NCBI GenBank assembly: GCA_042095835.1
Contig: JBELML010000006.1
Location: 1-64,000, forward strand
DNA: 64,000 nucleotides
Direction: 5' to 3'
Origin: DATFKA01 sp042095835
GTDB lineage: Bacteria; Bacteroidota; Bacteroidia; Chitinophagales; Saprospiraceae
Shown here one piece after another: positions 16,925-25,099 of the stretch (the first letter of the stretch is position 1; every line of letters begins with the position of its first letter). A model generated the notes under the pieces. That model did no database searches and had not been told where the DNA came from. It saw nothing but the letters and a program-made list of their open reading frames with translations. The translations under genes were made by a program, and so were the position numbers.

Positions 16925-17347
16925 ATGTTTGAGCAAATTACCAAAATCAAGGATATCATGACCCGCCAAGTGCTATTTGCACGTTTACATCATTCCTTAA
17001 AGGAATTGGGTCGCTTTTTTCTAGAGATGAATATTCATCATTTACCTGTACTGAATGAATCTGATGAGATCGTGGGTATGCTTTCTTCGAACGATGTGCT
17101 ACGCGCCTTCAGCTACCAGGATTCTGAAGAAGAATCTATGGCTAGAGTTGAGCAATTGATGACCCCAGCACCTATCGTGAGTATTCGACCAGAAGACACC
17201 GTGCAAGATGCGGTGCGGCTTTTTACAGACAAAAAAATCAACGCTTTAGCCATAGTCGATAATAGTCAAAAAATCATGGGCATCATCACGGCTACTGATC
17301 TCATTAAGCATTTGGCCACTTTGAAGGAACGCATCCGTTTTATTTAA
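16925..17347 (+). CDS. Protein of two CBS domains
   Basis: A 140-residue protein made of one Bateman module (two CBS motifs, about residues 10-65 and 78-135) and nothing else. CBS signatures include HHLPVLNESDEIVGMLS and INALAIVDNSQKIMGIITATDL. Such modules bind AMP, ATP, SAM or NAD at the cleft between repeats and act as energy sensors. Partners are unknown. Its stop overlaps the stop of the convergent ACC-deaminase-like gene by 8 bp, so the two transcripts must run into each other. Confidence 0.9.
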   Translation: MFEQITKIKDIMTRQVLFARLHHSLKELGRFFLEMNIHHLPVLNESDEIVGMLSSNDVLRAFSYQDSEEESMARVEQLMTPAPIVSIRPEDTVQDAVRLFTDKKINALAIVDNSQKIMGIITATDLIKHLATLKERIRFI

Positions 17348-18284
17348 GCTGCCTTGCTTGAAAGCCAGCAACACCTTGTAGTCCTCCTGAATGGACGACC
17401 ACAATTTTGCTACCCGCAGGGAATTGATCAGCACGAACCTGCCTGATAAAACCAAAGCACAATTTACCTGTATAAATGGGGTCCAAAGGTAGGCCCCAAT
17501 TTTTTTGAGCTGCTTCGATGAAGGCCAATAGATCAGGATTTGTCTTGGCATAACCGCCGAGATGTGCATCTTGGATAAGCGTCCAATTGTTGAAATCTGT
17601 CGGATGTAGAAGCTGCTTGATTTCATTGATTAGGAAATCCCCTTTTAATACAGCATAAGCCAGCACTTGGCTTTTGCCTTTCAAGCCTTTAATCAGGCCC
17701 GCCGCTGTACCTCCCGTACCTGCACAGACCAAGACATAATCAGGTAGGGCTTCCGATTGGCCCAGCAATTCACTGGCCAGTTCCGCTGTGCCTTGCATTG
17801 CCAAGGCATTAGTCCCGCCCTCAGGAATAAGATAGGCCTCACCGAATTGGGCCTTTAAGTGATCCAAAAAGGCTTTTTCCTTTTTCCTGCGATACTCCGC
17901 CCGGCTGACAAAGTGGAGCCGCATACCGCAGGCTTCTGCATGGGCCAGGGTAGGATTGAGTGGCTCTATTCGTTCGCCACGAATCATGCCGATGGTTTGG
18001 AAATCAAAAAGATGTCCTGCTGCTGCGACAGCGGCAATATGATTAGAATAAGCACCTCCAAAAGTCAGTAACCTTTGATAGCCACGCCGATCGGCCTCAA
18101 GCAGGTTATATTTGAGTTTGCGGCATTTATTACCAGAGAGTGCAAAAGGATTCCCCAGCACCGTGAATTGTAAGTGGTCGTCTCTTTTTATCCAACATTC
18201 CAAACCTTTCTCCTCAAAAAGTGGAAGTTCCCATTGTAGCAATGGAGAAGGTGATTGATTTATCCAAGACGACCAGTCACGCAT
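17340..18284 (-). CDS. PLP enzyme, ACC deaminase / D-cysteine desulfhydrase family
   Basis: A 314-residue fold-type II PLP enzyme. The PLP lysine is Lys53 in LSGNKCRKLKYN, the family signature. The phosphate-binding glycine loop is CAGTGGTAAGL, and FGGAYSNHIAA is a conserved substrate-side motif. True ACC deaminases and D-cysteine desulfhydrases differ in a few active-site residues that I cannot resolve by eye; many Bacteroidota copies are simply annotated as this family. The reaction is deamination or desulfhydration of a small amino acid. It is 2 bp downstream of the M16 peptidase gene and so in one operon with it. Confidence 0.87.
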   Translation of the reverse strand: MRDWSSWINQSPSPLLQWELPLFEEKGLECWIKRDDHLQFTVLGNPFALSGNKCRKLKYNLLEADRRGYQRLLTFGGAYSNHIAAVAAAGHLFDFQTIGMIRGERIEPLNPTLAHAEACGMRLHFVSRAEYRRKKEKAFLDHLKAQFGEAYLIPEGGTNALAMQGTAELASELLGQSEALPDYVLVCAGTGGTAAGLIKGLKGKSQVLAYAVLKGDFLINEIKQLLHPTDFNNWTLIQDAHLGGYAKTNPDLLAFIEAAQKNWGLPLDPIYTGKLCFGFIRQVRADQFPAGSKIVVVHSGGLQGVAGFQARQLK

Positions 18285-18286
18285 AC

Positions 18287-21145
18287 CTAGTAGCCAAATA
18301 TTTGCTCCAAGCTGACTTCCTCAATTGGTCCAAACTGGGCTAAATAGTCTAGGTCAATACGGTCCTTACTGCCCATAACCACAAAAGTAAAATCGCGATC
18401 TTTTACATATTTCTTTTGGAAAGCCAATAAATCCTCTGGGCTTACTTTTTGTATAAACTCGTAGGCATCCTTGCGAAGATCGTGGTTAAAGCCAATCATT
18501 TGATAAGAACGATATTTCCAATAGACTTTTGAAGGAGCTAAACGCTCTGTCTCAATGCGCTTCAGGATAGCCTCTTTAGCAGCTTCGAACTGCTGAGTAG
18601 CCATAGGCATCTCATTGATAATCTCTAGTAGGGCTGGAATAGCATCTGATAATTTGTCGGGCTGCGTACCTACGTAAGCCTGTAGATAATGAGCTTTATT
18701 CTTTTTATTGGGCCAGCCATAATAGGCATAGGTAGAATAGGCCAGTGCTTTTGCCTCTCTGATTTCCTGGAAGACAATAGACGATAAACCGTAGCCGAAG
18801 TAACTATTATAAATCTCAGACATAAGGAATTCTTCTCGACTAAAATGAGGAGTCCCTTTGGAGATCATCATCACGTCGGCCTGTACAGATGGAAAGTCAA
18901 GAAAAACGACCTTAGGTTTGGTTACTTGTTGCTCAAACACCTGCGGTTTTGGCATAGGTTGTAGCGCCTCTCCTACTTTATGGTATTGCTTTAGCAATGC
19001 AGCAATCTCTGTTTTGGGGGCTTGTCCGTAATAATATACTTTATGCTCAAAGCTATTCAAATGCTTAATCTTATCGATTAAGAGATCAGAAGAAAGCGTT
19101 TTTAAGTCCGCCTCCATCAAGCGCCAAGTGAAAGGAGATTTCGTTCCATAGCGAGCATAATGCCCTAGTGCATCTCTTAGAATGACCGATTTATTTTGCT
19201 TTGCATTTGCTCGTTTGGTGAGGATATCCATGACCACATTATCGAGGGCCGCTGGATTAGGCTCTACATGAGCCAAAATGTGTTCGAACAATTGTATGCC
19301 TTCCTCAAAGGACTCCTGCAAACCTTCCAAAGTCACATAGCATCGCTCATTATTGTTGGTCACTTCAAAGTTGAGGCCCAGGCGAAAAAATTCTTGCTGA
19401 AGCTGAGCAGGTGAGAATTTATTGGTCCCCAAATAAGGTAGATACAATAAAGCAATAGCCAATTCTCTATCGTGGTTTTTACCCATTTCAAAGATATAAT
19501 TCAATTGAAACAGGCTATTGTTGGGATTGTATACATAGTCGAACTCAATCCCTTTCATTAATTCATCCTGGTGAATCAATTTATCAAAGCGAACAAATTC
19601 AGCGCTTAGGCGAGGGCTTTCTTCGGCTAGAAAAGATTTCGCAAAATCGGATAAGCCATCGCGTTGCAGCTCTACCGAAGTAATCGGTGGCTTTTCTACC
19701 TTGATGACATGATCATCCTCTCCTTGTCTTTTATAAACTACTACATAATTCTCCCCAAGGTGCTTTTGAGTATAAGCCTGGATATCGGCCTTGGTTTTGT
19801 CTTCCATCCAAGTAATTCGGTGGGCAAAACGCTGCCAGTCCACTCCAAGAATAAAGCTTTGAGTCATGGCCCCTACTCTAGCCTGACTAGACTCGCTAGA
19901 TCGCATTTCGCCCAGCTTAAAATCACGGACACAGGCATCGATCAACCAATCTTCGAAGTCTCCGCTTTTTAGCTTTTCTACCTGTGCAAGCAGCAAATTT
20001 TTGACTTCTTCTAGGCTTTGGCCTTCTCTAGCTCTGCCGTACACACCAAATACCGAGTAGTCTTGATAGAACCAAGCCCAGGCATCCGACTCCAATATGA
20101 TTTGCTTTTGGTTGAGATGGAGATCAAAAATTCCAGCTTGCTGATTGTACAAAAGATGTTGAATCAAACTTAAGTATAGAGGTGCATCAGTCTGACTACC
20201 CTCAAAACGCCAGGAGATCATCACATAAGGTGCTTCCTGTCCAAAGGCTTCGCGATAGATAGGCTGATCGATTGGCGGCTGCTCTTCGTAAGTGAAAGGT
20301 GGAATTTCTTTGGCTTGATAAGTACCAAAATACTGCTCTGCCAAAGCAACAATCTGATCGGGATCAAAGTCACCGGCTAGAATTAGTGCCATATTATTAG
20401 GCACGTAATAGGTATTGAAATACTTTTGAATATTTACTTGAGAAGGGTTTCTCAAATGCTCAGCGCTACCAATAGTAGTCTGGGTGCCATAAGGATGATT
20501 TGGAAAAAGCTCCTCACGTACAATCTTATTGACCTTTCTAAAATCTTTATCCTGATTGATATTAAACTCCTCATATACCGTTTCCAGCTCGGTATGAAAC
20601 AAACGTAAGGCCATCATTTTGAAACGCTCACTCTCCAACTTCATCCACCGCTCAATTTCATTGGCAGGTATATCATTGACATAAACGGTCTGGTCCAACC
20701 AGGTATAGGCATTGGTTCCATTGGCACCGATCGAGCTCGACAATTTATCGTATTCATTGGGCGCAACGAGTTTAGCAGCCTCGAAGGAGACCTCATCGAT
20801 TTGTTTATAAATCGCCTGTCGTTCCTCTTCATCTTTGGATTGGCGATGAGCTTCGTAAAGTTCAGATATTTTTTCTAGGAGTACCTTTTCTTTTTCCCAA
20901 TCAATGGTGCCAATTTTACTAGTGCCTTTAAATAGCATATGCTCCATATAATGGGCCATACCCGTAGTCTCTGGCGGATCTTGTTTTGAACCTGCCCGCA
21001 CGGCGATATTGGTAAAAATTCTCGGTTCCTGTGGGTTGACACTGAGGAATAATTTCAGGCCATTAGATAAAGTATATTGCTTGACCTCTAGTATATCATT
21101 TTCGACAGTTTCGAAATCGTAAGATTGTTGCTTGGTATCAATCAT
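18287..21145 (-). CDS. M16 family zinc metallopeptidase (insulinase/pitrilysin type)
   Basis: About 952 residues, the length of a one-chain M16A/B peptidase with two homologous halves. The inverted zinc motif HxxEH is His65-Tyr-Met-Glu68-His69 (MAHYMEHMLFKGT), and the third ligand lies in the ELETVYEEF helix about 120 residues later. The C-terminal half lacks the motif, as usual. No lipobox or signal peptide is present from this start. I chose the ATG at 21145 (MIDTKQQ) over the TTG at 21199 because a consensus promoter -7 box occupies 21204-21197, making the longer form untranscribable. Probably degrades peptides; location uncertain. Confidence 0.92.
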   Translation of the reverse strand: MIDTKQQSYDFETVENDILEVKQYTLSNGLKLFLSVNPQEPRIFTNIAVRAGSKQDPPETTGMAHYMEHMLFKGTSKIGTIDWEKEKVLLEKISELYEAHRQSKDEEERQAIYKQIDEVSFEAAKLVAPNEYDKLSSSIGANGTNAYTWLDQTVYVNDIPANEIERWMKLESERFKMMALRLFHTELETVYEEFNINQDKDFRKVNKIVREELFPNHPYGTQTTIGSAEHLRNPSQVNIQKYFNTYYVPNNMALILAGDFDPDQIVALAEQYFGTYQAKEIPPFTYEEQPPIDQPIYREAFGQEAPYVMISWRFEGSQTDAPLYLSLIQHLLYNQQAGIFDLHLNQKQIILESDAWAWFYQDYSVFGVYGRAREGQSLEEVKNLLLAQVEKLKSGDFEDWLIDACVRDFKLGEMRSSESSQARVGAMTQSFILGVDWQRFAHRITWMEDKTKADIQAYTQKHLGENYVVVYKRQGEDDHVIKVEKPPITSVELQRDGLSDFAKSFLAEESPRLSAEFVRFDKLIHQDELMKGIEFDYVYNPNNSLFQLNYIFEMGKNHDRELAIALLYLPYLGTNKFSPAQLQQEFFRLGLNFEVTNNNERCYVTLEGLQESFEEGIQLFEHILAHVEPNPAALDNVVMDILTKRANAKQNKSVILRDALGHYARYGTKSPFTWRLMEADLKTLSSDLLIDKIKHLNSFEHKVYYYGQAPKTEIAALLKQYHKVGEALQPMPKPQVFEQQVTKPKVVFLDFPSVQADVMMISKGTPHFSREEFLMSEIYNSYFGYGLSSIVFQEIREAKALAYSTYAYYGWPNKKNKAHYLQAYVGTQPDKLSDAIPALLEIINEMPMATQQFEAAKEAILKRIETERLAPSKVYWKYRSYQMIGFNHDLRKDAYEFIQKVSPEDLLAFQKKYVKDRDFTFVVMGSKDRIDLDYLAQFGPIEEVSLEQIFGY

Positions 21146-21196
21146 TTGGAAATTTTTAAAGTAGCCTATGGTTAGGGGGTTCAAACTAAAAGTAGA

Positions 21197-21227
21197 CAAA
21201 TTTAGGAGGCTTTAGGTTGTAATGCAA
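21197..21227 (-). promoter_or_regulatory. Bacteroidota-type promoter for the M16 peptidase operon
   Basis: Minus strand TTG (21227-21225), 20-base spacer, TAAATTTG (21204-21197), an exact consensus match. It decides the start codon of the downstream gene, since the in-frame TTG at 21199 falls inside the -7 element. Confidence 0.75.
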
Positions 21228-21328
21228 TAGGGTTTTGGAAGTTTATTCTTTTATAAATTTATAAAGGTGATAAAGCCTATGTGCGTAGTTTCCCAAAATA
21301 AAACTTATCTTATCTAAAAAATTACGCC

Positions 21329-21577
21329 ATGCTAGACGAAAAATTCCAAGACGCAGCAAAACGCATAAAAAGTGCCAGCTCCTTATCCAATCAACAACTA
21401 TTAAAATTGTATAGCCTTTACAAGCAAGCGACTTCCGGAGATGTGAGTGGAAAAAGACCAGGTGCTTTTAATCTTGCTGGTAGAGCAAAATACGATGCTT
21501 GGGCCAGCCTACAAGGTACCGATCAGGATAATGCCAAAGAGCAGTACATCGGTTTAGTGGATGAACTACTGACTTGA
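21329..21577 (+). CDS. Acyl-CoA-binding protein
   Basis: An 82-residue four-helix ACBP. Recognised by LKLYSLYKQATSGDV, the KRPGAFNLAGRAKYDAW core and the closing Y-I-x-L-V-D-x-L helix, which carry the conserved lysines and tyrosines for the CoA phosphates. It binds long-chain acyl-CoA in the cytoplasm as a carrier or buffer. Length is that of free-standing ACBPs (about 85-90). The methyltransferase gene follows 62 bp later on the same strand and may share its transcript. Confidence 0.95.
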   Translation: MLDEKFQDAAKRIKSASSLSNQQLLKLYSLYKQATSGDVSGKRPGAFNLAGRAKYDAWASLQGTDQDNAKEQYIGLVDELLT

Positions 21578-21639
21578 TTGGCACTCCAAACCAAGCTACT
21601 AAACCTAATCCATCTCTAACATTTACTAAGAAACTAAGC

Positions 21640-22443
21640 ATGCCCAAGGATTACGTACACGGCTATTCTTTCGAAGAAGCCACTCGACTCAATGATCAGG
21701 CAGATTCTTTATTTACTTTATTACACCATGATTCCATTTGGGGGCCTGGCTCCCTCATTTTGGAAGCAGGATGCGGCGTAGGGGCACAAACCAAAACTAT
21801 TGCTCCTGCCAACCCAGAATCAAAGTTCATCTCCGTTGATATATCACAAGATTCTATTATCCAGGCCAAGGCGATGGCTCAACTTCACGGCATCAACAAT
21901 GTAGTATTTCAACAGGGAGACTTATTCCAATTAGACTTTCCTGAGGAGCATTTTGACCACATCTTTGTGTGTTTTGTCCTAGAGCACTTGCCCGATCCAT
22001 TGCGGGCATTAAGTGAAGTCAAAAAGCTACTAAAACCAGGCGGCACTATCACGGTGATTGAGGGTGACCACGGCTCTACTTATTTTTATCCAGAGAGCGA
22101 CCTGGCTAGGGCAGCCGTTCAGTGTCAGGTATTATTACAAGCCCGTAATGGCGGCGATGCCAATATTGGTCGTCGCTTATATCCACTATTAGAAGCTGCT
22201 GCTTTTGAGCAAATTCGGGTTTCGCCAAGGCAAGTGTACGTGGATGATTCCAATCCGCGCTGGGTAGAAGGTTTTACACGCAACACCTTCACTGCAATGA
22301 TCAAAGGAGTAAGACAAGATGCCCTCGATCATCAGCTAATCAGCGAGCAAGATTTTGACCAGGGCATTAAGGACTTGTACCGCACCTCAGAAGGTGGTGG
22401 TACTTTCTGCTATACTTTTTTTAAAGCAGTGGCTATCAAGTAA
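21640..22443 (+). CDS. Class I SAM-dependent methyltransferase
   Basis: About 267 residues. SAM-binding motif I is LEAGCGVGAQT, motif II ends the next strand in FISVDIS, and motif IV-like ...HFDHIFVCFVLEHLPDP plus LLKPGGTITVIEGDHGS complete a Rossmann methyltransferase. The 3' part (about residues 150-267) is specific to a group of Bacteroidota/Proteobacteria enzymes of unknown substrate. The frame extends back to a TTG overlapping the ACBP stop, but the segment before the ATG at 21640 is low in coding character, so I prefer 21640. A small-molecule substrate is likely; none can be named. Confidence 0.85.
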   Translation: MPKDYVHGYSFEEATRLNDQADSLFTLLHHDSIWGPGSLILEAGCGVGAQTKTIAPANPESKFISVDISQDSIIQAKAMAQLHGINNVVFQQGDLFQLDFPEEHFDHIFVCFVLEHLPDPLRALSEVKKLLKPGGTITVIEGDHGSTYFYPESDLARAAVQCQVLLQARNGGDANIGRRLYPLLEAAAFEQIRVSPRQVYVDDSNPRWVEGFTRNTFTAMIKGVRQDALDHQLISEQDFDQGIKDLYRTSEGGGTFCYTFFKAVAIK

Positions 22444-22526
22444 AAATAAGAAATAGATACTCGAATAAACTTGACTCTTAAGATAAATATCGTTAGTATC
22501 GCTTAGAGTATCTCTAAAATTCATCC

Positions 22527-24698
22527 ATGAGTCAAGCTAAAAAATTTGGCACCTTCGGTGGTGTCTTCACTCCGACTTTATTGACTATCCTTGGGGTCAT
22601 TATGTATCTCCGATTAGGTTGGGTGGTAGGCAATGCCGGTATGGTAGGTGCGCTGGTCATCTTGATCGTATCTTTCGGTATCACGCTGACTACAGCTTTA
22701 TCTATGTCGGCAATCACGACCAACACTAGGATTGGGGCTGGTGGTGCCTATGCCATCATTTCGCAGGCACTAGGCTTGGAGGTGGGTGGTAGCCTGGGCA
22801 TACCTCGCTACGTCTCTCAGGGTTTGGCAGTGACGATGTACATCTTTGGTTTTCGGGAGGGTTGGCTCATGATTTTCCCAGATCACCCTGGTTTCCTGGT
22901 TGATCTCATTGTCTTTCTCATTCTTTTTGGAATTTCTTACAAAAGTGCTGACTTGGCGATCAAGACACAGTATATCGTCATGGTCATCATCTTCTTATCG
23001 CTGATTGCTATCGTATTGGCAGCTACGCAAGGCTCCATGACGATCTCTACAGAAGATGTGACACTCTGGGGAAATTTTGCAGGAGTAGAAGGTAGTGCCA
23101 GAGAACAATTCTGGCTCGTTTTCGCCGTATTCTTCCCTGCCTCTACGGGTATCATGGCTGGCGCCAATATGTCTGGGGAGCTCAAAGACCCCAGGAAAAG
23201 TATACCCGCTGGTACGCTTTGGGCAATCGGTGTAAGTTTCATCATTTATGTTTTATTGATCCTTTGGATTAGCAGATCAGCGACAGATACAGAGATGGTC
23301 AATAATTTTAATATCATTATTGAACGATCTTTTTATCCGCCACTAGTTATCGCTGGTGTACTTGGAGCTACTTTCTCCTCCGCTTTAGCCTCTATAATTG
23401 GATCGTCGCGCATTCTATTTGCGATGGGGCAACATCGGGTCATCCCAAAAGGCCAATGGATAGAATATCAAGATAGTGCCGGGCAACCTCGTAATGCTAT
23501 GATCGTGACGGGCATTCTCATTTTTGCAACTATGCTTTTGCGCGATTTGAATGCTATCGCACCATTAGTGACGATGTTTTTTCTGATCACTTATGCGATG
23601 CTCAACATTGTGGTCATTATCGAGCAGAATTTAGGACTGATCAGTTTTCGTCCCACTTTTGTGGTGCCTAAGTTTGTGCCCTGGATTGGGCTAGCTGGTA
23701 GCCTTCTGGCGATGTTCATCATCAATCCAACGGTGAGTTTAGTATCTCTTGCTTTAATGCTATTTGTTTATAGCATTCTCAGTCGTGGCAAACTGGAAAC
23801 TCAATTTGAGGACGTCCGGAGTGGTCTATTTACCTCTTTTGCAGAATGGGCCGCCAAGCATACCGCCGAAGATGCCCACAAGCAAGAACGCTCTTGGAAA
23901 CCCAATTTATTGATCCCTGCTACCTCGCCAGCTACGGTACAAGGCTCCTTTGGTATAATCAAGGATATCGCCTACCCAAAAGGCTCTGCCGTGCTCATGG
24001 GTGTAGGTGATCAGGATAATCATAAAGAAAAAGAAAAGCTCGATTATATTGCCAATTCCTTCAAGAAAGCAGAGGTCTTCTCCTCTACCATTATCATGCG
24101 CACAGCCAATTTTTCTGAAGGGGTTAACTTTGGCAACCAAGCCCTAACCGGCGCATTTTTTCGTCCGAATATTATCTTTCTCAATATGCTTGAAAGTGAG
24201 GAAGCTATTGGACATTATCCCGCGATTATCAGGGAAGCCAATAGATTGGGATTAGGTATCATTTTATACATGCCGCATCCCTCAGCAATGCTTGGTCAAC
24301 AGCAGATTGTCAATGTGTGGATCAAAAGCCGAAGCCCTGATTGGGACATCCACGCTGACTCTTTCAATCCCAACCTTGCGCTCTTGACAGCTTATAAGCT
24401 CCATCGAAATTGGGAAGCCAAAGTGCGACTCATCACGGTGATCGACAAGGAAGAAGAGCGCGGAATCGCTAAACAATTTTTGTCTGACCTCATTGACTTG
24501 GCTCGCTTGCCTATTAAAGAGACCATCGTCATGCATGGTGGATTCCAAGAACAAATTGTAGAAGCTCCAATGGCTGACCTGAATATTTTTGGTCTCTTCA
24601 CCGATAATGATTTTGACATTTACCGCAAGATGAGTTTGGATATGAGTACTTCCTGCTTTTTTGTCAAAAACTCAGGACATGAGAATATTTTTGCTTAA
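22527..24698 (+). CDS. Cation-chloride-cotransporter-like APC permease (SLC12 type)
   Basis: A 723-residue protein. About twelve membrane helices (residues about 13-420) of the APC superfamily start with the CCC-like GTFGGVFTPTLLTILGVIMYLRLGWV segment (given here in part: FTPTLLTILGVIMYLR). The unwound helix 1 and the helix with GIMAGANMSGELKDPRKSIP are the most diagnostic. A cytoplasmic C-terminal domain of about 290 residues resembles the SLC12 C-terminal fold. Likely moves Na+/K+/Cl- or amino acids across the inner membrane; the bacterial homologues are poorly characterised. The gene stop is followed directly by an octamer array. Confidence 0.85.
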   Translation: MSQAKKFGTFGGVFTPTLLTILGVIMYLRLGWVVGNAGMVGALVILIVSFGITLTTALSMSAITTNTRIGAGGAYAIISQALGLEVGGSLGIPRYVSQGLAVTMYIFGFREGWLMIFPDHPGFLVDLIVFLILFGISYKSADLAIKTQYIVMVIIFLSLIAIVLAATQGSMTISTEDVTLWGNFAGVEGSAREQFWLVFAVFFPASTGIMAGANMSGELKDPRKSIPAGTLWAIGVSFIIYVLLILWISRSATDTEMVNNFNIIIERSFYPPLVIAGVLGATFSSALASIIGSSRILFAMGQHRVIPKGQWIEYQDSAGQPRNAMIVTGILIFATMLLRDLNAIAPLVTMFFLITYAMLNIVVIIEQNLGLISFRPTFVVPKFVPWIGLAGSLLAMFIINPTVSLVSLALMLFVYSILSRGKLETQFEDVRSGLFTSFAEWAAKHTAEDAHKQERSWKPNLLIPATSPATVQGSFGIIKDIAYPKGSAVLMGVGDQDNHKEKEKLDYIANSFKKAEVFSSTIIMRTANFSEGVNFGNQALTGAFFRPNIIFLNMLESEEAIGHYPAIIREANRLGLGIILYMPHPSAMLGQQQIVNVWIKSRSPDWDIHADSFNPNLALLTAYKLHRNWEAKVRLITVIDKEEERGIAKQFLSDLIDLARLPIKETIVMHGGFQEQIVEAPMADLNIFGLFTDNDFDIYRKMSLDMSTSCFFVKNSGHENIFA

Positions 24699-24857
24699 GG
24701 AGACTTTGTGAGGGGGAGATCCTGTGACTTGGAGACTTTGGGAATGGGGGACTTTGGGACGTGGTGATATGGTGACCTGGAGATGTTTTGATGTGGAGAT
24801 ATTGGGACTGGGGACTTTGGGAAGAGGAGACTTTGGGAGGTGGTGGCATAGGGATAT
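24699..24857 (+). repeat. Octamer word array, 20 units (KGDGAYNT type)
   Basis: Begins with the first base after the TAA stop. Twenty successive units, nineteen of 8 bases and one of 7: GGAGACTT, TGTGAGGG, GGAGATCC, TGTGACTT, GGAGACTT, TGGGAATG, GGGGACTT, TGGGACGT, GGTGATAT, GGTGACCT and so on to AGGGATAT. All units keep G at position 4 and nineteen keep A at position 5; position 8 is mostly T. A 61-codon minus-strand ORF across it is a by-product of the repetition. Confidence 0.85.
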
Positions 24858-25099
24858 TACAACATTATATCATTAAAAAATCACATCATCCTCTAGTTAT
24901 ATATGCAGTCAATGGTGAGGCACTAGACTTTCTTCAGTAGAGAATAGGTAGGTAGCGCTTTTATATTAAATAAGCTTATTAGCGTCTTTGTGGCAATAAA
25001 ACGACTTTCCCATATCGCTGGGGATGTTTACTAGCTGGGATATGGGTGCCCTCATGGGGTTTCCATCCAGACTCTAAAAGAAGCCTGGATGGAAAATCA
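24858..25099. other. Non-coding remainder of the spacer, two hairpins
   Basis: Contains a hairpin with 8-bp arms 25009-25016 and 25039-25046 (CCCATATC/GATATGGG), and the 11-bp hairpin at 25060-25095 next to the S10 gene stop. No gene seen. Confidence 0.5.
25060..25095 (-). terminator. Hairpin downstream of the S10 peptidase gene
   Basis: Arms 25060-25070 and 25085-25095 (TTTCCATCCAG/CTGGATGGAAA), 14-base loop, starting 5 bp after the minus-strand stop at 25100. No U-tract follows, so intrinsic termination is uncertain; it may protect the 3' end. Confidence 0.5.

Noticed and set aside
24664..24849. 61-codon minus-strand ORF over the octamer array
   Set aside because: Its Ser/Pro-rich translation simply reflects the 8-base word array and it overlaps the 3' end of the transporter gene.
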